In this document: positions 44,860 to 54,398 of the stretch, piece after piece
Layout of the letters: each line of letters starts with the position of its first letter
Numbering within the stretch: the stretch's first letter is position 1
From: Beggiatoa alba B18LD
Lineage (GTDB): Bacteria > Pseudomonadota > Gammaproteobacteria > Beggiatoales > Beggiatoaceae
Assembly (NCBI RefSeq): GCF_000245015.1
Contig: NZ_JH600070.1
Location: forward strand, 3,740,684 to 3,804,683
Direction of reading: 5' to 3'
DNA length: 64,000 bases
Made by a program: the position numbers and the translations under genes
Notes under the pieces: model-generated
What the model was told of the DNA's origin: nothing
Database searches by the model: none
The model's input: only the letters and a program-made list of their open reading frames with translations

Positions 44860-47793
44860 ATGAAAAATAATTTATTAATGAAGCCTTATATACTCGCAAC
44901 GATTTTATCGAGTTATTTAGCCCTTTTGCTATTCTTAACAGATGCTAAGAATACAACAAATAACTTATTTGTTTTCAGTCTTTTTTTAGTCTTTAGCTTG
45001 ATATTAACGAGCATAATTACTTTTTTTCAGCAAAAAGAAAAAAATTATATTTTATCGTTGAAAACACAATTAAATATCTTACAAGTTGCTGTTAATAATG
45101 TTCCATTGGTAATTTGGCAAATTAATCAACAAGGAATCATCCAATTTTCAGCGGGACAATTGGACACATTTCACACAACAGCTAATCCGTTACAAGGCAC
45201 TTCTATTTTTAAGGCTTATGAAGCCCTGCCAACTTTTTTACAAGATATTCAAAGCGCAATTGCAAGACGATTGCAGTATAAACAATTAAATTTAGAACAA
45301 TCTAAACAAAATTATGATATTTACTATATTCCACTGAATGATAATGAATTACTGATTATTGCCTGTGATATCACGCCATCCTTACACAAAGCACAACGTT
45401 ATCTACAACATATTAAATATCAAGATATTTTATTACAACATGTCACTGACGGTTTTTGCGTTGCTAATGAACACAATATCATTTCCCATATCAACCTAAC
45501 ATTATGTCAACTCACAGGTTACAGCAAAGAAGAGCTACAAGGACAATCTGTCTCCCGCATCATTCGCCAAGGCGGAAATAGTGATTTGCCTTATATACAA
45601 TGGACAGGAGAGTTAATTCATAAACAAGGACATAGTGTTCATGCTTTTATTAACCGCTTTATTGTACGTCAACAGGAAGATGACCCACAAAAATCATTAA
45701 TTTGTTACTTCGCGCAGGATTTAACACGTTATAAACAATTAGAAAGCGAGTTATATCAAATCAGAGAGATGCTAGAAACTTCACAACGCGCAAAGAGCAC
45801 ATTCATTAATATTATTAATCAAGGAATTAGAACGCCATTAAACAATATTATCGGCACAACCGAGTTATTACTAAAATCGCCCATAGAACCACGCCAACAA
45901 CGCTACTCTGTAGAAACAATTAGAGAATCTAGCGAAAATCTATTGCACTTTTTTAATGACATATTAGTGTTTTCTCGTATTGAAACAGGACAGCTCAGTC
46001 AAGAACTCTCTACTATAGACATTCATGCAGTAATCGAAGATTTATTAGGACAATCCGCTTTAGCAATTCAACGAAAAGATTTAATTTTCGGCTGCCAATT
46101 TAGTTTTGCGGCGACACATTTATTCTCAGGCGATATCGACCAATTACGACAAATTGTAAGTAATTTATTAGGCTATGCCATCAAATCAACACAGCAAGGT
46201 AGTATCCTTTTAAAGGTTGATTTATTAGAAGAAACTGAAAAAAATGTTAAATTGCACATTACCTTAAATAGTCATGGATTGATTAACAGTTTTGTTTTAG
46301 AAGATTTATTAAGCACTACGCCAAACATGGATGCGACAACACACTATAACACTGATAACTTAAGTATTATGGTTGCCCGCCATTTAATTGATGTGATGGG
46401 AGGGACATTTAGTTTTTATCAACAAACAGAAGATCAAAGTACCCTATGGTTTGATGTTGTTCTACAAAAAACCCAAATTGTAAATACAACCTTAGGTAGC
46501 GCAGAACAACGGGCAAAATTACATAATAAACATGTACTACTTGTTGAATTAAATCCGCTATACCGTCAATTGATTAATGAACAATTGCAGTTATGGCACA
46601 TACAAGTGGATTATGCGACAACCGTTACAGAATGTTTAGATAAATTATTAGACGCGGTTGCATTACGTCAGACATATGACGTTGTACTCATTGATAGTCG
46701 TTTACCCTATTTGGATGGAATGCAGTTATCACAAATTATTCATGCTAATCCACAGGTTAGTAATATACCACTCATTATTTTAATGCCTGAGGGGCAAGAT
46801 TATCACACTGCTGCTGTGCTTAATGAGTACGTGTTGCATAGACCCGTTATGCCGTCGAAGTTGTTGCAACATCTATTTTCGTCTATTTTCAACAAGGTAG
46901 ATATCATGAATATAGGTGCTGTTTCTCCCGTTGTTCGTGAAAAGTGTATTTTATTAGCCGAGGATAATTTAATTAATCAAGAGGTTATGAAAGACATGTT
47001 ATTGCAACTAAACTGCCAAGTGACAGTTGTCAATAACGGCGAGGAGGCATTACAGGCATTAACACAGCATCGTTACGATTTGATTTTTATGGATTGTCAA
47101 ATGCCAAAAATGGATGGGTATCAAGCGACAGAACAAATACGACGACAAGAAAAACAACATAAAAATAATATGATACATGTGCCAATTATTGCAGTTACTG
47201 CTAATGCTATTAATGGCGCACGTGAACGTTGCTTTATGGCAGGGATGGATGATTATTTAAGTAAACCAATTAATTCTCATGACTTAGAGCGTATGTTAAT
47301 GCGATATTGCGGATTTACTTATGTACTAACCCAAGAAACCTCCGTTTTAGCAATTAATAAATTATTGGATCATCATGAGCATGAATTTATCGAAGATGAG
47401 ACAATTTCTAGCTCGTCACATTTAGTCTCAATTAATACACAAGAGGATGTTTTATCTGCAAATATTATAGAAACAATGCGTATTGACATGCAAAAGCGAG
47501 GGATTAATTGGTTAATAGATTTATTTTTAACGGAATTTCCACGTTATCAAGCTGCAGTGTATGAAGCCATTGTCATGTTGGATAAAGATTTATTTTATCA
47601 AGCGGTGCATAAACTCAAAGGTGGAGCGGCAAGCGTTGGTTCAGTAAGCCTCGTTAATTTTTGTAAACGCTTGGAAACATTAAGCAAACAAAACAACTTA
47701 AATGAGGCTGCCGAATTAGTTGAAAAATACTTAGCAATGGAATGCAGTATTTTAGAAACTGCGTTATTAGAGGAAAAAAAGAAAGGAAAATAA
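44860..47793 (+). CDS. Hybrid sensor protein with degenerate kinase core, two receivers and Hpt
   Basis: 977 residues from the ATG at 44860. Two membrane helices (about 5-65), PAS-like domains (about 75-285), a HisKA-like and HATPase-like region (about 300-540), receiver 1 (about 560-670), receiver 2 (about 690-815) and Hpt (about 870-960). The H-box reads INQGIRTPLNNIIG, with Gln321 at the phosphoacceptor site. The N-box reads NLLGYAIKST (Tyr439 for the Mg-binding Asn), and the G-boxes are unrecognisable. Receiver 1 has its Asp but an altered acidic pair and no switch lysine. Receiver 2 (Asp745, MDCQMPKMDGY) and Hpt (His917, AVHKLKGGAASVG) are canonical. It is probably a pseudokinase feeding or draining a phosphorelay. 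It converges on a diguanylate cyclase. Confidence 0.88.
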   Translation: MKNNLLMKPYILATILSSYLALLLFLTDAKNTTNNLFVFSLFLVFSLILTSIITFFQQKEKNYILSLKTQLNILQVAVNNVPLVIWQINQQGIIQFSAGQLDTFHTTANPLQGTSIFKAYEALPTFLQDIQSAIARRLQYKQLNLEQSKQNYDIYYIPLNDNELLIIACDITPSLHKAQRYLQHIKYQDILLQHVTDGFCVANEHNIISHINLTLCQLTGYSKEELQGQSVSRIIRQGGNSDLPYIQWTGELIHKQGHSVHAFINRFIVRQQEDDPQKSLICYFAQDLTRYKQLESELYQIREMLETSQRAKSTFINIINQGIRTPLNNIIGTTELLLKSPIEPRQQRYSVETIRESSENLLHFFNDILVFSRIETGQLSQELSTIDIHAVIEDLLGQSALAIQRKDLIFGCQFSFAATHLFSGDIDQLRQIVSNLLGYAIKSTQQGSILLKVDLLEETEKNVKLHITLNSHGLINSFVLEDLLSTTPNMDATTHYNTDNLSIMVARHLIDVMGGTFSFYQQTEDQSTLWFDVVLQKTQIVNTTLGSAEQRAKLHNKHVLLVELNPLYRQLINEQLQLWHIQVDYATTVTECLDKLLDAVALRQTYDVVLIDSRLPYLDGMQLSQIIHANPQVSNIPLIILMPEGQDYHTAAVLNEYVLHRPVMPSKLLQHLFSSIFNKVDIMNIGAVSPVVREKCILLAEDNLINQEVMKDMLLQLNCQVTVVNNGEEALQALTQHRYDLIFMDCQMPKMDGYQATEQIRRQEKQHKNNMIHVPIIAVTANAINGARERCFMAGMDDYLSKPINSHDLERMLMRYCGFTYVLTQETSVLAINKLLDHHEHEFIEDETISSSSHLVSINTQEDVLSANIIETMRIDMQKRGINWLIDLFLTEFPRYQAAVYEAIVMLDKDLFYQAVHKLKGGAASVGSVSLVNFCKRLETLSKQNNLNEAAELVEKYLAMECSILETALLEEKKKGK

Positions 47794-47818
47794 TATAAGT
47801 CATCAAGTGCTTATACTT

Positions 47819-49255
47819 TTACAAATTTGTTGAATCACCTACCAATTTATCAGCAACTTCTATTCGATTCCGTCCTTTAGACTTTGCTTGATAGAGCGCG
47901 TTATCCGCCTGCGAAATAATCACAGAATAATCAGGATGTCCTTCATGTAAAGCAATGCCAATGCTAATCGTAATATTAAAAGGCATTGATTTATTGAGAT
48001 AAAAAGTATGTTGCTCTACCAAAGCTCTTAATTTTTCAGCAATCCGTTGTGCAACGTCTAAAGACACATCATTGAGCAAGACTAAAAACTCTTCGCCACC
48101 ATAACGAAATACAAAATCTCCCGCCCGTACATGTGTCACAAATAACTCACCAACTTGAGACAAAATTGTGTCGCCATTATCGTGTCCCCATGTATCATTA
48201 ATCTTTTTAAAAAAATCAATATCAACAAGCAGAACACAAAAGGGCGTTCCTTGTGTCGCGCTGATTCTAATCGCCCGTTGCATGATGGTAGGGATATAGC
48301 GTCGATTAAATAAATGCGTCAGTGGGTCTCGTCCACTTTCCATTTCTAAAGCGTGATTAATAAAAGATGATAAAAACCAAGATGCATGGGTAACTGCATC
48401 ATTTAATTGATTAATAACAACCCCTAACTCTGCCATGAGGCTACGATCACGCAAATCAATCGATGTTTTTACTAATGCATTAATTTGTAGAAGCTGAGAT
48501 TTTAAATGCTCTATCTCATACTGATGATCGATAAATAATAATTCCGCTTTATACGTCACCCATAAGCCAAAATCAGAACTAAAAATACTGGGTAATTGTT
48601 GAAAACTAGGGGCTGGCGTTTGGTACAAACTGGTTAAAATACGTCTTAACCAATCGAATAATAAGGAGCGTAAACGCTCACATTCCATTGCTAAACCTTG
48701 ATTAATCGTATTCATCCGCAAGGCTTGCGCACTACGTTCATTCACAATGATGTCATTAAAATAACTTTCATTAATGAGGAATGAAGAATAATCCAGTAAT
48801 TCTTCAACTAGACTGAGCGCGTTTGCCATTTCATTGCGTTCTAAACAAGAGGCGATAATAAACTGACGACATTCCCGCTTTAAAACTCGTATGCCATGAT
48901 GTACTAAATAGATTGGAATATTGATACGTGCATGAATATTACCAACTTCTCTTTGTCGTTTAATATGTTGTTGTACTTCTTCCTCGTTAGAGGGAGTAAA
49001 AAGCTGTTTTACCCATTCAGCTAACGATGTACGCAAGCGTGTATCAACCAGCATATGATTTAAAAAAGGTTGTGCGCCAGAAATTGCCAACATTTCTGAA
49101 TAAAAAACGCTTGCAATCTGTTCAGCCTGAGGCGTGACAATGGCAGCAACCTGCTCTAATAACGGTTGCGAATTTTGATAGATTTCTAATAATCTTTTTT
49201 GCTCAATATCTTTCACAGCAGTTTTATTATCATGATTAGGAATAACAGCAGGCAT
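47819..49255 (-). CDS. Globin-coupled sensor diguanylate cyclase (DosC-like)
   Basis: 478 residues. The N-terminal globin-coupled sensor domain (about 20-170) has the proximal heme His108 in VGNIHARINIP. A middle helical region (about 180-300) links to a GGDEF domain (about 305-470). The active site is GGEEF (386-390) and the inhibitory RxxD site is Arg377-Asp380, so it should synthesise c-di-GMP under feedback control. In DosC-type enzymes oxygen bound to heme sets activity. It faces the hybrid sensor gene with only 25 bp between stops. Confidence 0.9.
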   Translation of the reverse strand: MPAVIPNHDNKTAVKDIEQKRLLEIYQNSQPLLEQVAAIVTPQAEQIASVFYSEMLAISGAQPFLNHMLVDTRLRTSLAEWVKQLFTPSNEEEVQQHIKRQREVGNIHARINIPIYLVHHGIRVLKRECRQFIIASCLERNEMANALSLVEELLDYSSFLINESYFNDIIVNERSAQALRMNTINQGLAMECERLRSLLFDWLRRILTSLYQTPAPSFQQLPSIFSSDFGLWVTYKAELLFIDHQYEIEHLKSQLLQINALVKTSIDLRDRSLMAELGVVINQLNDAVTHASWFLSSFINHALEMESGRDPLTHLFNRRYIPTIMQRAIRISATQGTPFCVLLVDIDFFKKINDTWGHDNGDTILSQVGELFVTHVRAGDFVFRYGGEEFLVLLNDVSLDVAQRIAEKLRALVEQHTFYLNKSMPFNITISIGIALHEGHPDYSVIISQADNALYQAKSKGRNRIEVADKLVGDSTNL

Positions 49256-49409
49256 AATGGGTGACTTGTCAGCGTATTGGGTGAAAGACTAAAGTGTTCA
49301 GATAAAAAAACCACTGAGCAAGTTATTACAGTCGCATAGAAAATGCTCATTTTAATCTATTACATCATCATATCGCGTGTTGCCGTAAATGAATGTTATA
49401 GAACATATC

Positions 49410-49922
49410 TTAACTACAGAGACTTTGAATTAATGACGAAAAAAAAGATAAATATTCTTTATTGCTAAAAAATAAGACTAGCATAGACGAGAATAAAACA
49501 ATGCCAAAAACAAACGCATAAAACATATATTGCCCCATAAAATCATATTCTTTCGTATTGATTTCTTTTTTTAGAATCGCCTCAAATTCTTTTTCAAAAG
49601 ATGTCAACTCGTAGTAACTTAAACGGTTTTGATCATTTGAAGTTTTTAAGCCTTTCGTGAGCGCGTCTTTAGCAGCAGTCCTCAACACATTTTTTTTATT
49701 ATTAACAATTAGATTAAGTTGCTTTTTAACTTTCGCTTGCAAAACGAGAAAGCCAATAGCAAAAGTGATTAACGTGATAAACAATATAAAAATAGCCAAA
49801 GGGACAAGCTCCAGATGAGTTGGTTGGTATCTATATGTAATAACACAGGCTAATAAAATTAATACGATATAGAAATCATCTTTTTTCTTTTTTAAGTATT
49901 CTTTAACTTTAACAAGTTGCAT
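49410..49922 (-). CDS. Hypothetical membrane protein
   Basis: 170 residues, family not recognised. After a Lys-rich N terminus come two closely spaced hydrophobic segments (about residues 17-60), a charged, Lys- and Glu-rich cytoplasmic stretch of about 65 residues (KQLNLIVNNKKNVLRTAAKD), and a third hydrophobic segment near the end (YMFYAFVFGIVLFSSMLVLFF). It lies alone between diguanylate cyclase and glutaredoxin genes. The high A/T content of its codons exceeds the neighbours. Confidence 0.6.
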   Translation of the reverse strand: MQLVKVKEYLKKKKDDFYIVLILLACVITYRYQPTHLELVPLAIFILFITLITFAIGFLVLQAKVKKQLNLIVNNKKNVLRTAAKDALTKGLKTSNDQNRLSYYELTSFEKEFEAILKKEINTKEYDFMGQYMFYAFVFGIVLFSSMLVLFFSNKEYLSFFSSLIQSLCS

Positions 49923-50036
49923 TTTATAAAAGTATGATTTTTAGCGATATCAAAGTTGCTTAGAAAACAAATGGACAATATGTAATCACTGACATATTGC
50001 CCACTCATAGTACTCTGGCTAATGCCATATCAAGCA

Positions 50037-50366
50037 TTATGCCGTTTTTTGTTTTGCAATAGCTTGTTCTAACATTGGCTTTAATTCACCTTTTTGATAC
50101 AACTCAAGGGTAATATCACAACCGCCAATGAGTTCTCCATCAACATAAATTTGGGGGAATGTTGGCCAATTTGCAAAACGGGGGAGATTTTGAAAAATTT
50201 CTGGATCTGCCAAGACATTCACATAGGCAAAATCAACACCACAGGCGTGTAATGCCTGTGCAGCACGGCTAGAAAAGCCACATTGTGGCAATTCAGGAGT
50301 CCCTTTCATATAAATAACAACAGGATTACTCTCAACTTGTTGTTTAATACGCTCTAAAACGTCCAT
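50037..50366 (-). CDS. grxD: Monothiol glutaredoxin (GrxD)
   Basis: 109 residues from the ATG at 50366, which has GGAGACTGCTGT directly upstream; a longer frame lacks conservation. The active site is CGFS (Cys29), followed by FANWPTFPQIYVDGELIGGCDI, the glutathione and [2Fe-2S] binding signature. GrxD carries iron-sulfur clusters to apo-proteins in the cytoplasm. Confidence 0.95.
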   Translation of the reverse strand: MDVLERIKQQVESNPVVIYMKGTPELPQCGFSSRAAQALHACGVDFAYVNVLADPEIFQNLPRFANWPTFPQIYVDGELIGGCDITLELYQKGELKPMLEQAIAKQKTA

Positions 50367-50565
50367 ACAGCAGTCTCCAACATTATGAAATAAAATCAAA
50401 AAACCTAAGGGCAAAATTGATTTTTTGTTTTGCGCACTATTGTCTTTTATTGCCTGCATTATTAATTGTGGCAATATAAAGCTAAATCAATAAAACGGTT
50501 TATTTTACCTAGAACTTTGATAAATTAACTAGGATATTTCATCCGAATGCTTTGGCTAATAACTC

Positions 50566-51489
50566 ATGACTACAAAACACTATTGTCAATATGTCCATCA
50601 ATTTGATGTACATAAGCAAAAAAATGAACTCAGTACCCAGCGCGTCACTTTACTCACTATTTTTATGATGGTTATCGAAGTCGCGGCAGGTCTTTTCTAT
50701 GGCTCTATGGCATTACTGGCTGATGGTTTGCACATGGGCACTCACGCGCTTGCAATTGGTATTACTATCTTTGCTTATCGTTATGCCCGATTTCATCAAA
50801 ATGATCCTAAATATAGTTTTGGAACAGGAAAAGTAGGGGTTTTAGGGGGATTTACTAGCGCATTAATTCTTGCTGTTGTCGCATTAATGATCGGCTTTGA
50901 ATCCATGCACCGCCTATTTTTTCCACAAGAAATTCAGTTTAATGAAGCCATCTTTGTTGCTGTGATTGGGTTAATTGTTAATTTAATCAGTGCGGTTTGG
51001 TTACATGAAGGACATGATCATGACGAGCCTGATCACGATGATGACCACAATCATCATGCCACACACCACCATGATCATAATTTACGAGCGGCTTATTTTC
51101 ATGTGCTTGCAGACGCATTAACCTCTGTTTTAGCCATTATTGCCCTGTTACTGGGTAAATTTTTCGGATGGATTTGGGTTGATGCGTTAATGGGCATTGT
51201 CGGAATGCTTGTTATTTTAAAATGGTCTTATGGCTTATTACGAGATACTAGCGATATTTTACTAGATAGTGGGATAAAAACTGATATTCTATCGGATGTT
51301 ATCTCTACCATTGAAGCAGAAAAACATCATCGTGTACAGGATTTGCATGTATGGCGTATCAATGCCAATCAATCCGCAATCATCATTTCTATTATCGCTG
51401 AAAACCCCCATAATCCGTCATATTACAAACAGTTATTAGCACACAGAAGTGAGTTTGCGCATGTCACAGTAGAAATCAACATGGCGTAA
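50566..51489 (+). CDS. Cation diffusion facilitator, DmeF-like Co/Zn/Ni exporter
   Basis: 307 residues with six membrane helices. The metal site sequences SMALLADGLHMGTHALA and HVLADALTSVLAIIALL hold the Asp/His ligands, and a His/Asp-rich loop (about residues 146-172, HEGHDHDEPDHDDDHNHHAT) lies between helices 4 and 5. A short C-terminal cytoplasmic domain follows (VQDLHVWRINANQSAIIISI). The long GLHMGTH pattern matches DmeF cobalt exporters. Metal specificity is inferred. Confidence 0.88.
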   Translation: MTTKHYCQYVHQFDVHKQKNELSTQRVTLLTIFMMVIEVAAGLFYGSMALLADGLHMGTHALAIGITIFAYRYARFHQNDPKYSFGTGKVGVLGGFTSALILAVVALMIGFESMHRLFFPQEIQFNEAIFVAVIGLIVNLISAVWLHEGHDHDEPDHDDDHNHHATHHHDHNLRAAYFHVLADALTSVLAIIALLLGKFFGWIWVDALMGIVGMLVILKWSYGLLRDTSDILLDSGIKTDILSDVISTIEAEKHHRVQDLHVWRINANQSAIIISIIAENPHNPSYYKQLLAHRSEFAHVTVEINMA

Positions 51490-51501
51490 TAGATTTTTAC
51501 A

Positions 51502-51599
51502 ACAATGTTATTGCATCATGCATAATGATATTTTTAGCTTAACGGGTTTCTAAGTTCTTTGCTACTGATGCGACTGTTTAGCAACAACAATAACATTGT
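51502..51599. repeat. 13 bp inverted repeat pair in CDF-coiled-coil intergenic region
   Basis: AACAATGTTATTG near 51501 and CAATAACATTGTT near 51588 are exact reverse complements 74 bp apart. They could form a long stem in RNA or paired operators upstream of the coiled-coil gene. Confidence 0.55.
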
Positions 51600-51626
51600 T
51601 TTGTATCTTTGATCGAGAGTAAAAAA

Positions 51627-52346
51627 ATGTCTTCTATCGTACAGGCTAAAGCAGAAGTCCAAAAGCTCATTAGGCGTTATAACCAACTGAAGAATGAGGC
51701 TCAAGAGGCTGATTCAGCTGAAGCGTCTTCTCGAAAATCCGCTGAAGCGGAAAGATTAGCTTTACAAATTCGTTCATTACAAAGTGCTATCGTAAAATTA
51801 CAGGCTGTTGCAGATGACACTTCTGAGACCTTCAAACGTGCAGAAGCGGAAAAAATAGAATTTGAAGCGCGTATTGCCTATCTTGAGCAAAGCCAAGAAA
51901 AAACGCGCGATCAAATTGATCAATTGTCTCAGGCTAAAATGGAGATGATCCGCTTAAAAAGTGAGGTTGATAGAATTGCTTCAGAACGTCAACATAAGGA
52001 TGATAATTTACAGAAGCAGTTGACCGAATTGTTGAAAAAAACAGAGGCAGAGCAATTTCGTTTAAAGCAGGAAATTGAAATTATTCGCCATCAAGCGCAG
52101 AAAGATACGGAGTTATTGCGTTCGCAACGTGATACAGCACGGGCGCAAATAGAAGAACAACAACGTTTAGAAAAAGAAAAGTTGACTTCTTTACAAATTA
52201 CGCTGAATGCAAAATATTTACGGATGAAATCTATGATGGCAATAGGCGTTAGTTTAGGGGTTACGGGCGGAATTTTATTGATGCTTATCATTATATTAGT
52301 CACGCCATTACTTGACCATTTAATTAAAAACGTGAAAGGCTGGTAA
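51627..52346 (+). CDS. Tail-anchored coiled-coil protein
   Basis: 239 residues from the ATG at 51627 (a TTG six codons upstream is less likely). Residues about 5-200 are nearly all charged/Gln/Leu coiled coil (for example LQKQLTELLKKTEAEQFRLK), followed by one membrane helix (about 212-233, SLGVTGGILLMLIIILVTPLL) and a short basic tail. No signal peptide, so the coiled coil is probably cytoplasmic and tethered to the inner membrane by its end. Family not recognised; a scaffold or cell-architecture role is a guess. Confidence 0.7.
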   Translation: MSSIVQAKAEVQKLIRRYNQLKNEAQEADSAEASSRKSAEAERLALQIRSLQSAIVKLQAVADDTSETFKRAEAEKIEFEARIAYLEQSQEKTRDQIDQLSQAKMEMIRLKSEVDRIASERQHKDDNLQKQLTELLKKTEAEQFRLKQEIEIIRHQAQKDTELLRSQRDTARAQIEEQQRLEKEKLTSLQITLNAKYLRMKSMMAIGVSLGVTGGILLMLIIILVTPLLDHLIKNVKGW

Positions 52347-52553
52347 AACATTCTCTTGTTTGGTAGGACAAGGGAGTTATTTTATTATTCTCATTTTTTA
52401 TGCGTTTTTAAGCAAAAAAAATTTTTTATTCCATTCAGATAGGCTTTTAACTATATTCCCTCTATCTACATATAATCGTTATAGCAGTTTGTAGATACAA
52501 AAAATGTTAGTATCTAGCGATATACTAATATTCTTTAACTTGGAGGGTTTTTC

Positions 52554-54305
52554 ATGTTACTTAATCGCCGTCAGTTCATGCAAATCATGGCCGTTGCCAG
52601 TGCGGCAGGGCTACTTCCTCAAAAGATTTTTGCTCGACAAGCTAGTGATTTATACGATGTTCCTAACTTTGGGCAAGTTCGTTTATTACATATCACTGAT
52701 ACGCACGCACAATTATTGCCTTTATATTATCGTGAACCGCATATTAATTTAGGGTTTGATAGTATGCAGGGGCAAGTCCCCCATTTAGTTGGAAAAGCCT
52801 TGTTAAAACAAGCGGGCATTGCAGAAAATACACCTGAAGCACATGCTTTTACCTATCTTAATTTCAGTGATGCTGCTCAACAATATGGCAAGGTTGGCGG
52901 GTTTGCGCATTTAGCCTCGTTAGTCAAACAACTGCGTGATGGTTATGGTCGAGAAAAAACCTTGTTATTAGATGGTGGTGATACGTGGCAAGGCTCAGGC
53001 ACTGCTTACTGGACACGCGGGCAAGATATGGTGGGGGCTTGTAACTTGTTGGGCGTGGATGTCATGACAGGACACTGGGAGTTTACCTATTTAGCGGAAG
53101 AGGTTTTAAAAAATCTACAAGCCTTTAAAGGGGAATTCGTTGCGCAAAATATTACTGTGCGGGAAGAAGCCTATTTATTTGAAGGTAAACCTGTTTATGA
53201 TGAACAAACAGGACATGCTTTTAAACCTTATACCATTAAAACGTTAAATGGTATTCGTGTTGCGATTGTTGGGCAAGCTTTCCCTTACACACCGATTGCG
53301 AACCCTGCCCGTTTTATTCCCGATTGGACATTTGGCATTCAAGACAAAGCCATGCAAAGCCTTGTTAATGAGATTCGGGCAAAAGAAAAGCCTGAGCTCG
53401 TTGTTGTCATTTCACATAATGGCATGGATGTCGATTTAAAAATGGCAACGCAAGTAACAGGTATCGATGTCATTCTGGGGGGGCATACACATGATGGCGT
53501 GCCTAAACCTGTAGAAGTTAAAAATACGCAGGGAACAACCTTAGTTTGTAATGCGGGTTCTAATGGTAAATTTTTAGGTGTACTTGATTTTGCAATCAGT
53601 GATGGAAAAGTGAAGGGCTATCAATATCGCTTATTACCTGTCTTTGCGAATTTATTACCTGCTGATAAAGACATGCAAGCCTATATTGACCAAGCACGCG
53701 CGCCTTACTTGGATAAATTAACTGAAAAATTAGCGACAACAGACACATTACTTTACCGACGCGGTAATTTTAATGGAACATTTGACCAATTAATTTGTAA
53801 TGCATTGCGCCAACAACATGACGCACAGATAGCACTTTCCCCCGGATTCCGTTGGGGAACGAGTATTTTATCTGGGCAAGCCATCACCATGGAAAATGTC
53901 TTAGATCAAACCTGCATTACCTATCCTGAAACTTATCGCCGTGAAATGACTGGCTCAGAAATTAAATTAATCCTAGAAGATGTCTGCGATAACTTATTTA
54001 ATCCAGACCCTTATCGCCAACAGGGGGGGGATATGGTACGAGTGGGTGGGCTAAACTATGTCTGCGACCCTACAGCAGGCATGAACCAACGGATTAGCAA
54101 TTTAACCTTAGATGATGGTACGGCTTTAGACATGGAAAAACGCTACCCTGTTGCGGGTTGGGCAACGGTTGGTAGTCAAGCAGAAGGGAAACCCATTTGG
54201 GACATTGTTGCAGAGTATTTACGGGCAGAAAAAGTGGTTAAAATTGAGAAAGTTAATATGCCTAAACTGCAACATGTAGAAAATAATTTAGGCTTTGATG
54301 AATAA
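52554..54305 (+). CDS. soxB: Thiosulfohydrolase SoxB
   Basis: 583 residues. A twin-arginine-like leader (NRRQFMQIMAVASAAG) targets the folded enzyme to the periplasm. The metallophosphatase core shows Asp49 and His51 (HITDTHAQ), LLDGGDTWQGSGT, ISHNGMD and GGHTHDG, the ligands of the dimanganese site. SoxB hydrolyses sulfate from SoxY-bound thiosulfate intermediates in the Sox pathway. GGAGG precedes the ATG at 52554. No soxXYZA genes are in this window, as is common where soxB is separate. Confidence 0.95.
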   Translation: MLLNRRQFMQIMAVASAAGLLPQKIFARQASDLYDVPNFGQVRLLHITDTHAQLLPLYYREPHINLGFDSMQGQVPHLVGKALLKQAGIAENTPEAHAFTYLNFSDAAQQYGKVGGFAHLASLVKQLRDGYGREKTLLLDGGDTWQGSGTAYWTRGQDMVGACNLLGVDVMTGHWEFTYLAEEVLKNLQAFKGEFVAQNITVREEAYLFEGKPVYDEQTGHAFKPYTIKTLNGIRVAIVGQAFPYTPIANPARFIPDWTFGIQDKAMQSLVNEIRAKEKPELVVVISHNGMDVDLKMATQVTGIDVILGGHTHDGVPKPVEVKNTQGTTLVCNAGSNGKFLGVLDFAISDGKVKGYQYRLLPVFANLLPADKDMQAYIDQARAPYLDKLTEKLATTDTLLYRRGNFNGTFDQLICNALRQQHDAQIALSPGFRWGTSILSGQAITMENVLDQTCITYPETYRREMTGSEIKLILEDVCDNLFNPDPYRQQGGDMVRVGGLNYVCDPTAGMNQRISNLTLDDGTALDMEKRYPVAGWATVGSQAEGKPIWDIVAEYLRAEKVVKIEKVNMPKLQHVENNLGFDE

Positions 54306-54398
54306 ATAATCGAATGTTAAGTATTTTGTTATTAAATCGTCATGTTAGCACAGTAATATAAAATAACGATAATTAATCAATCGTTTAAGGTGTTTATT

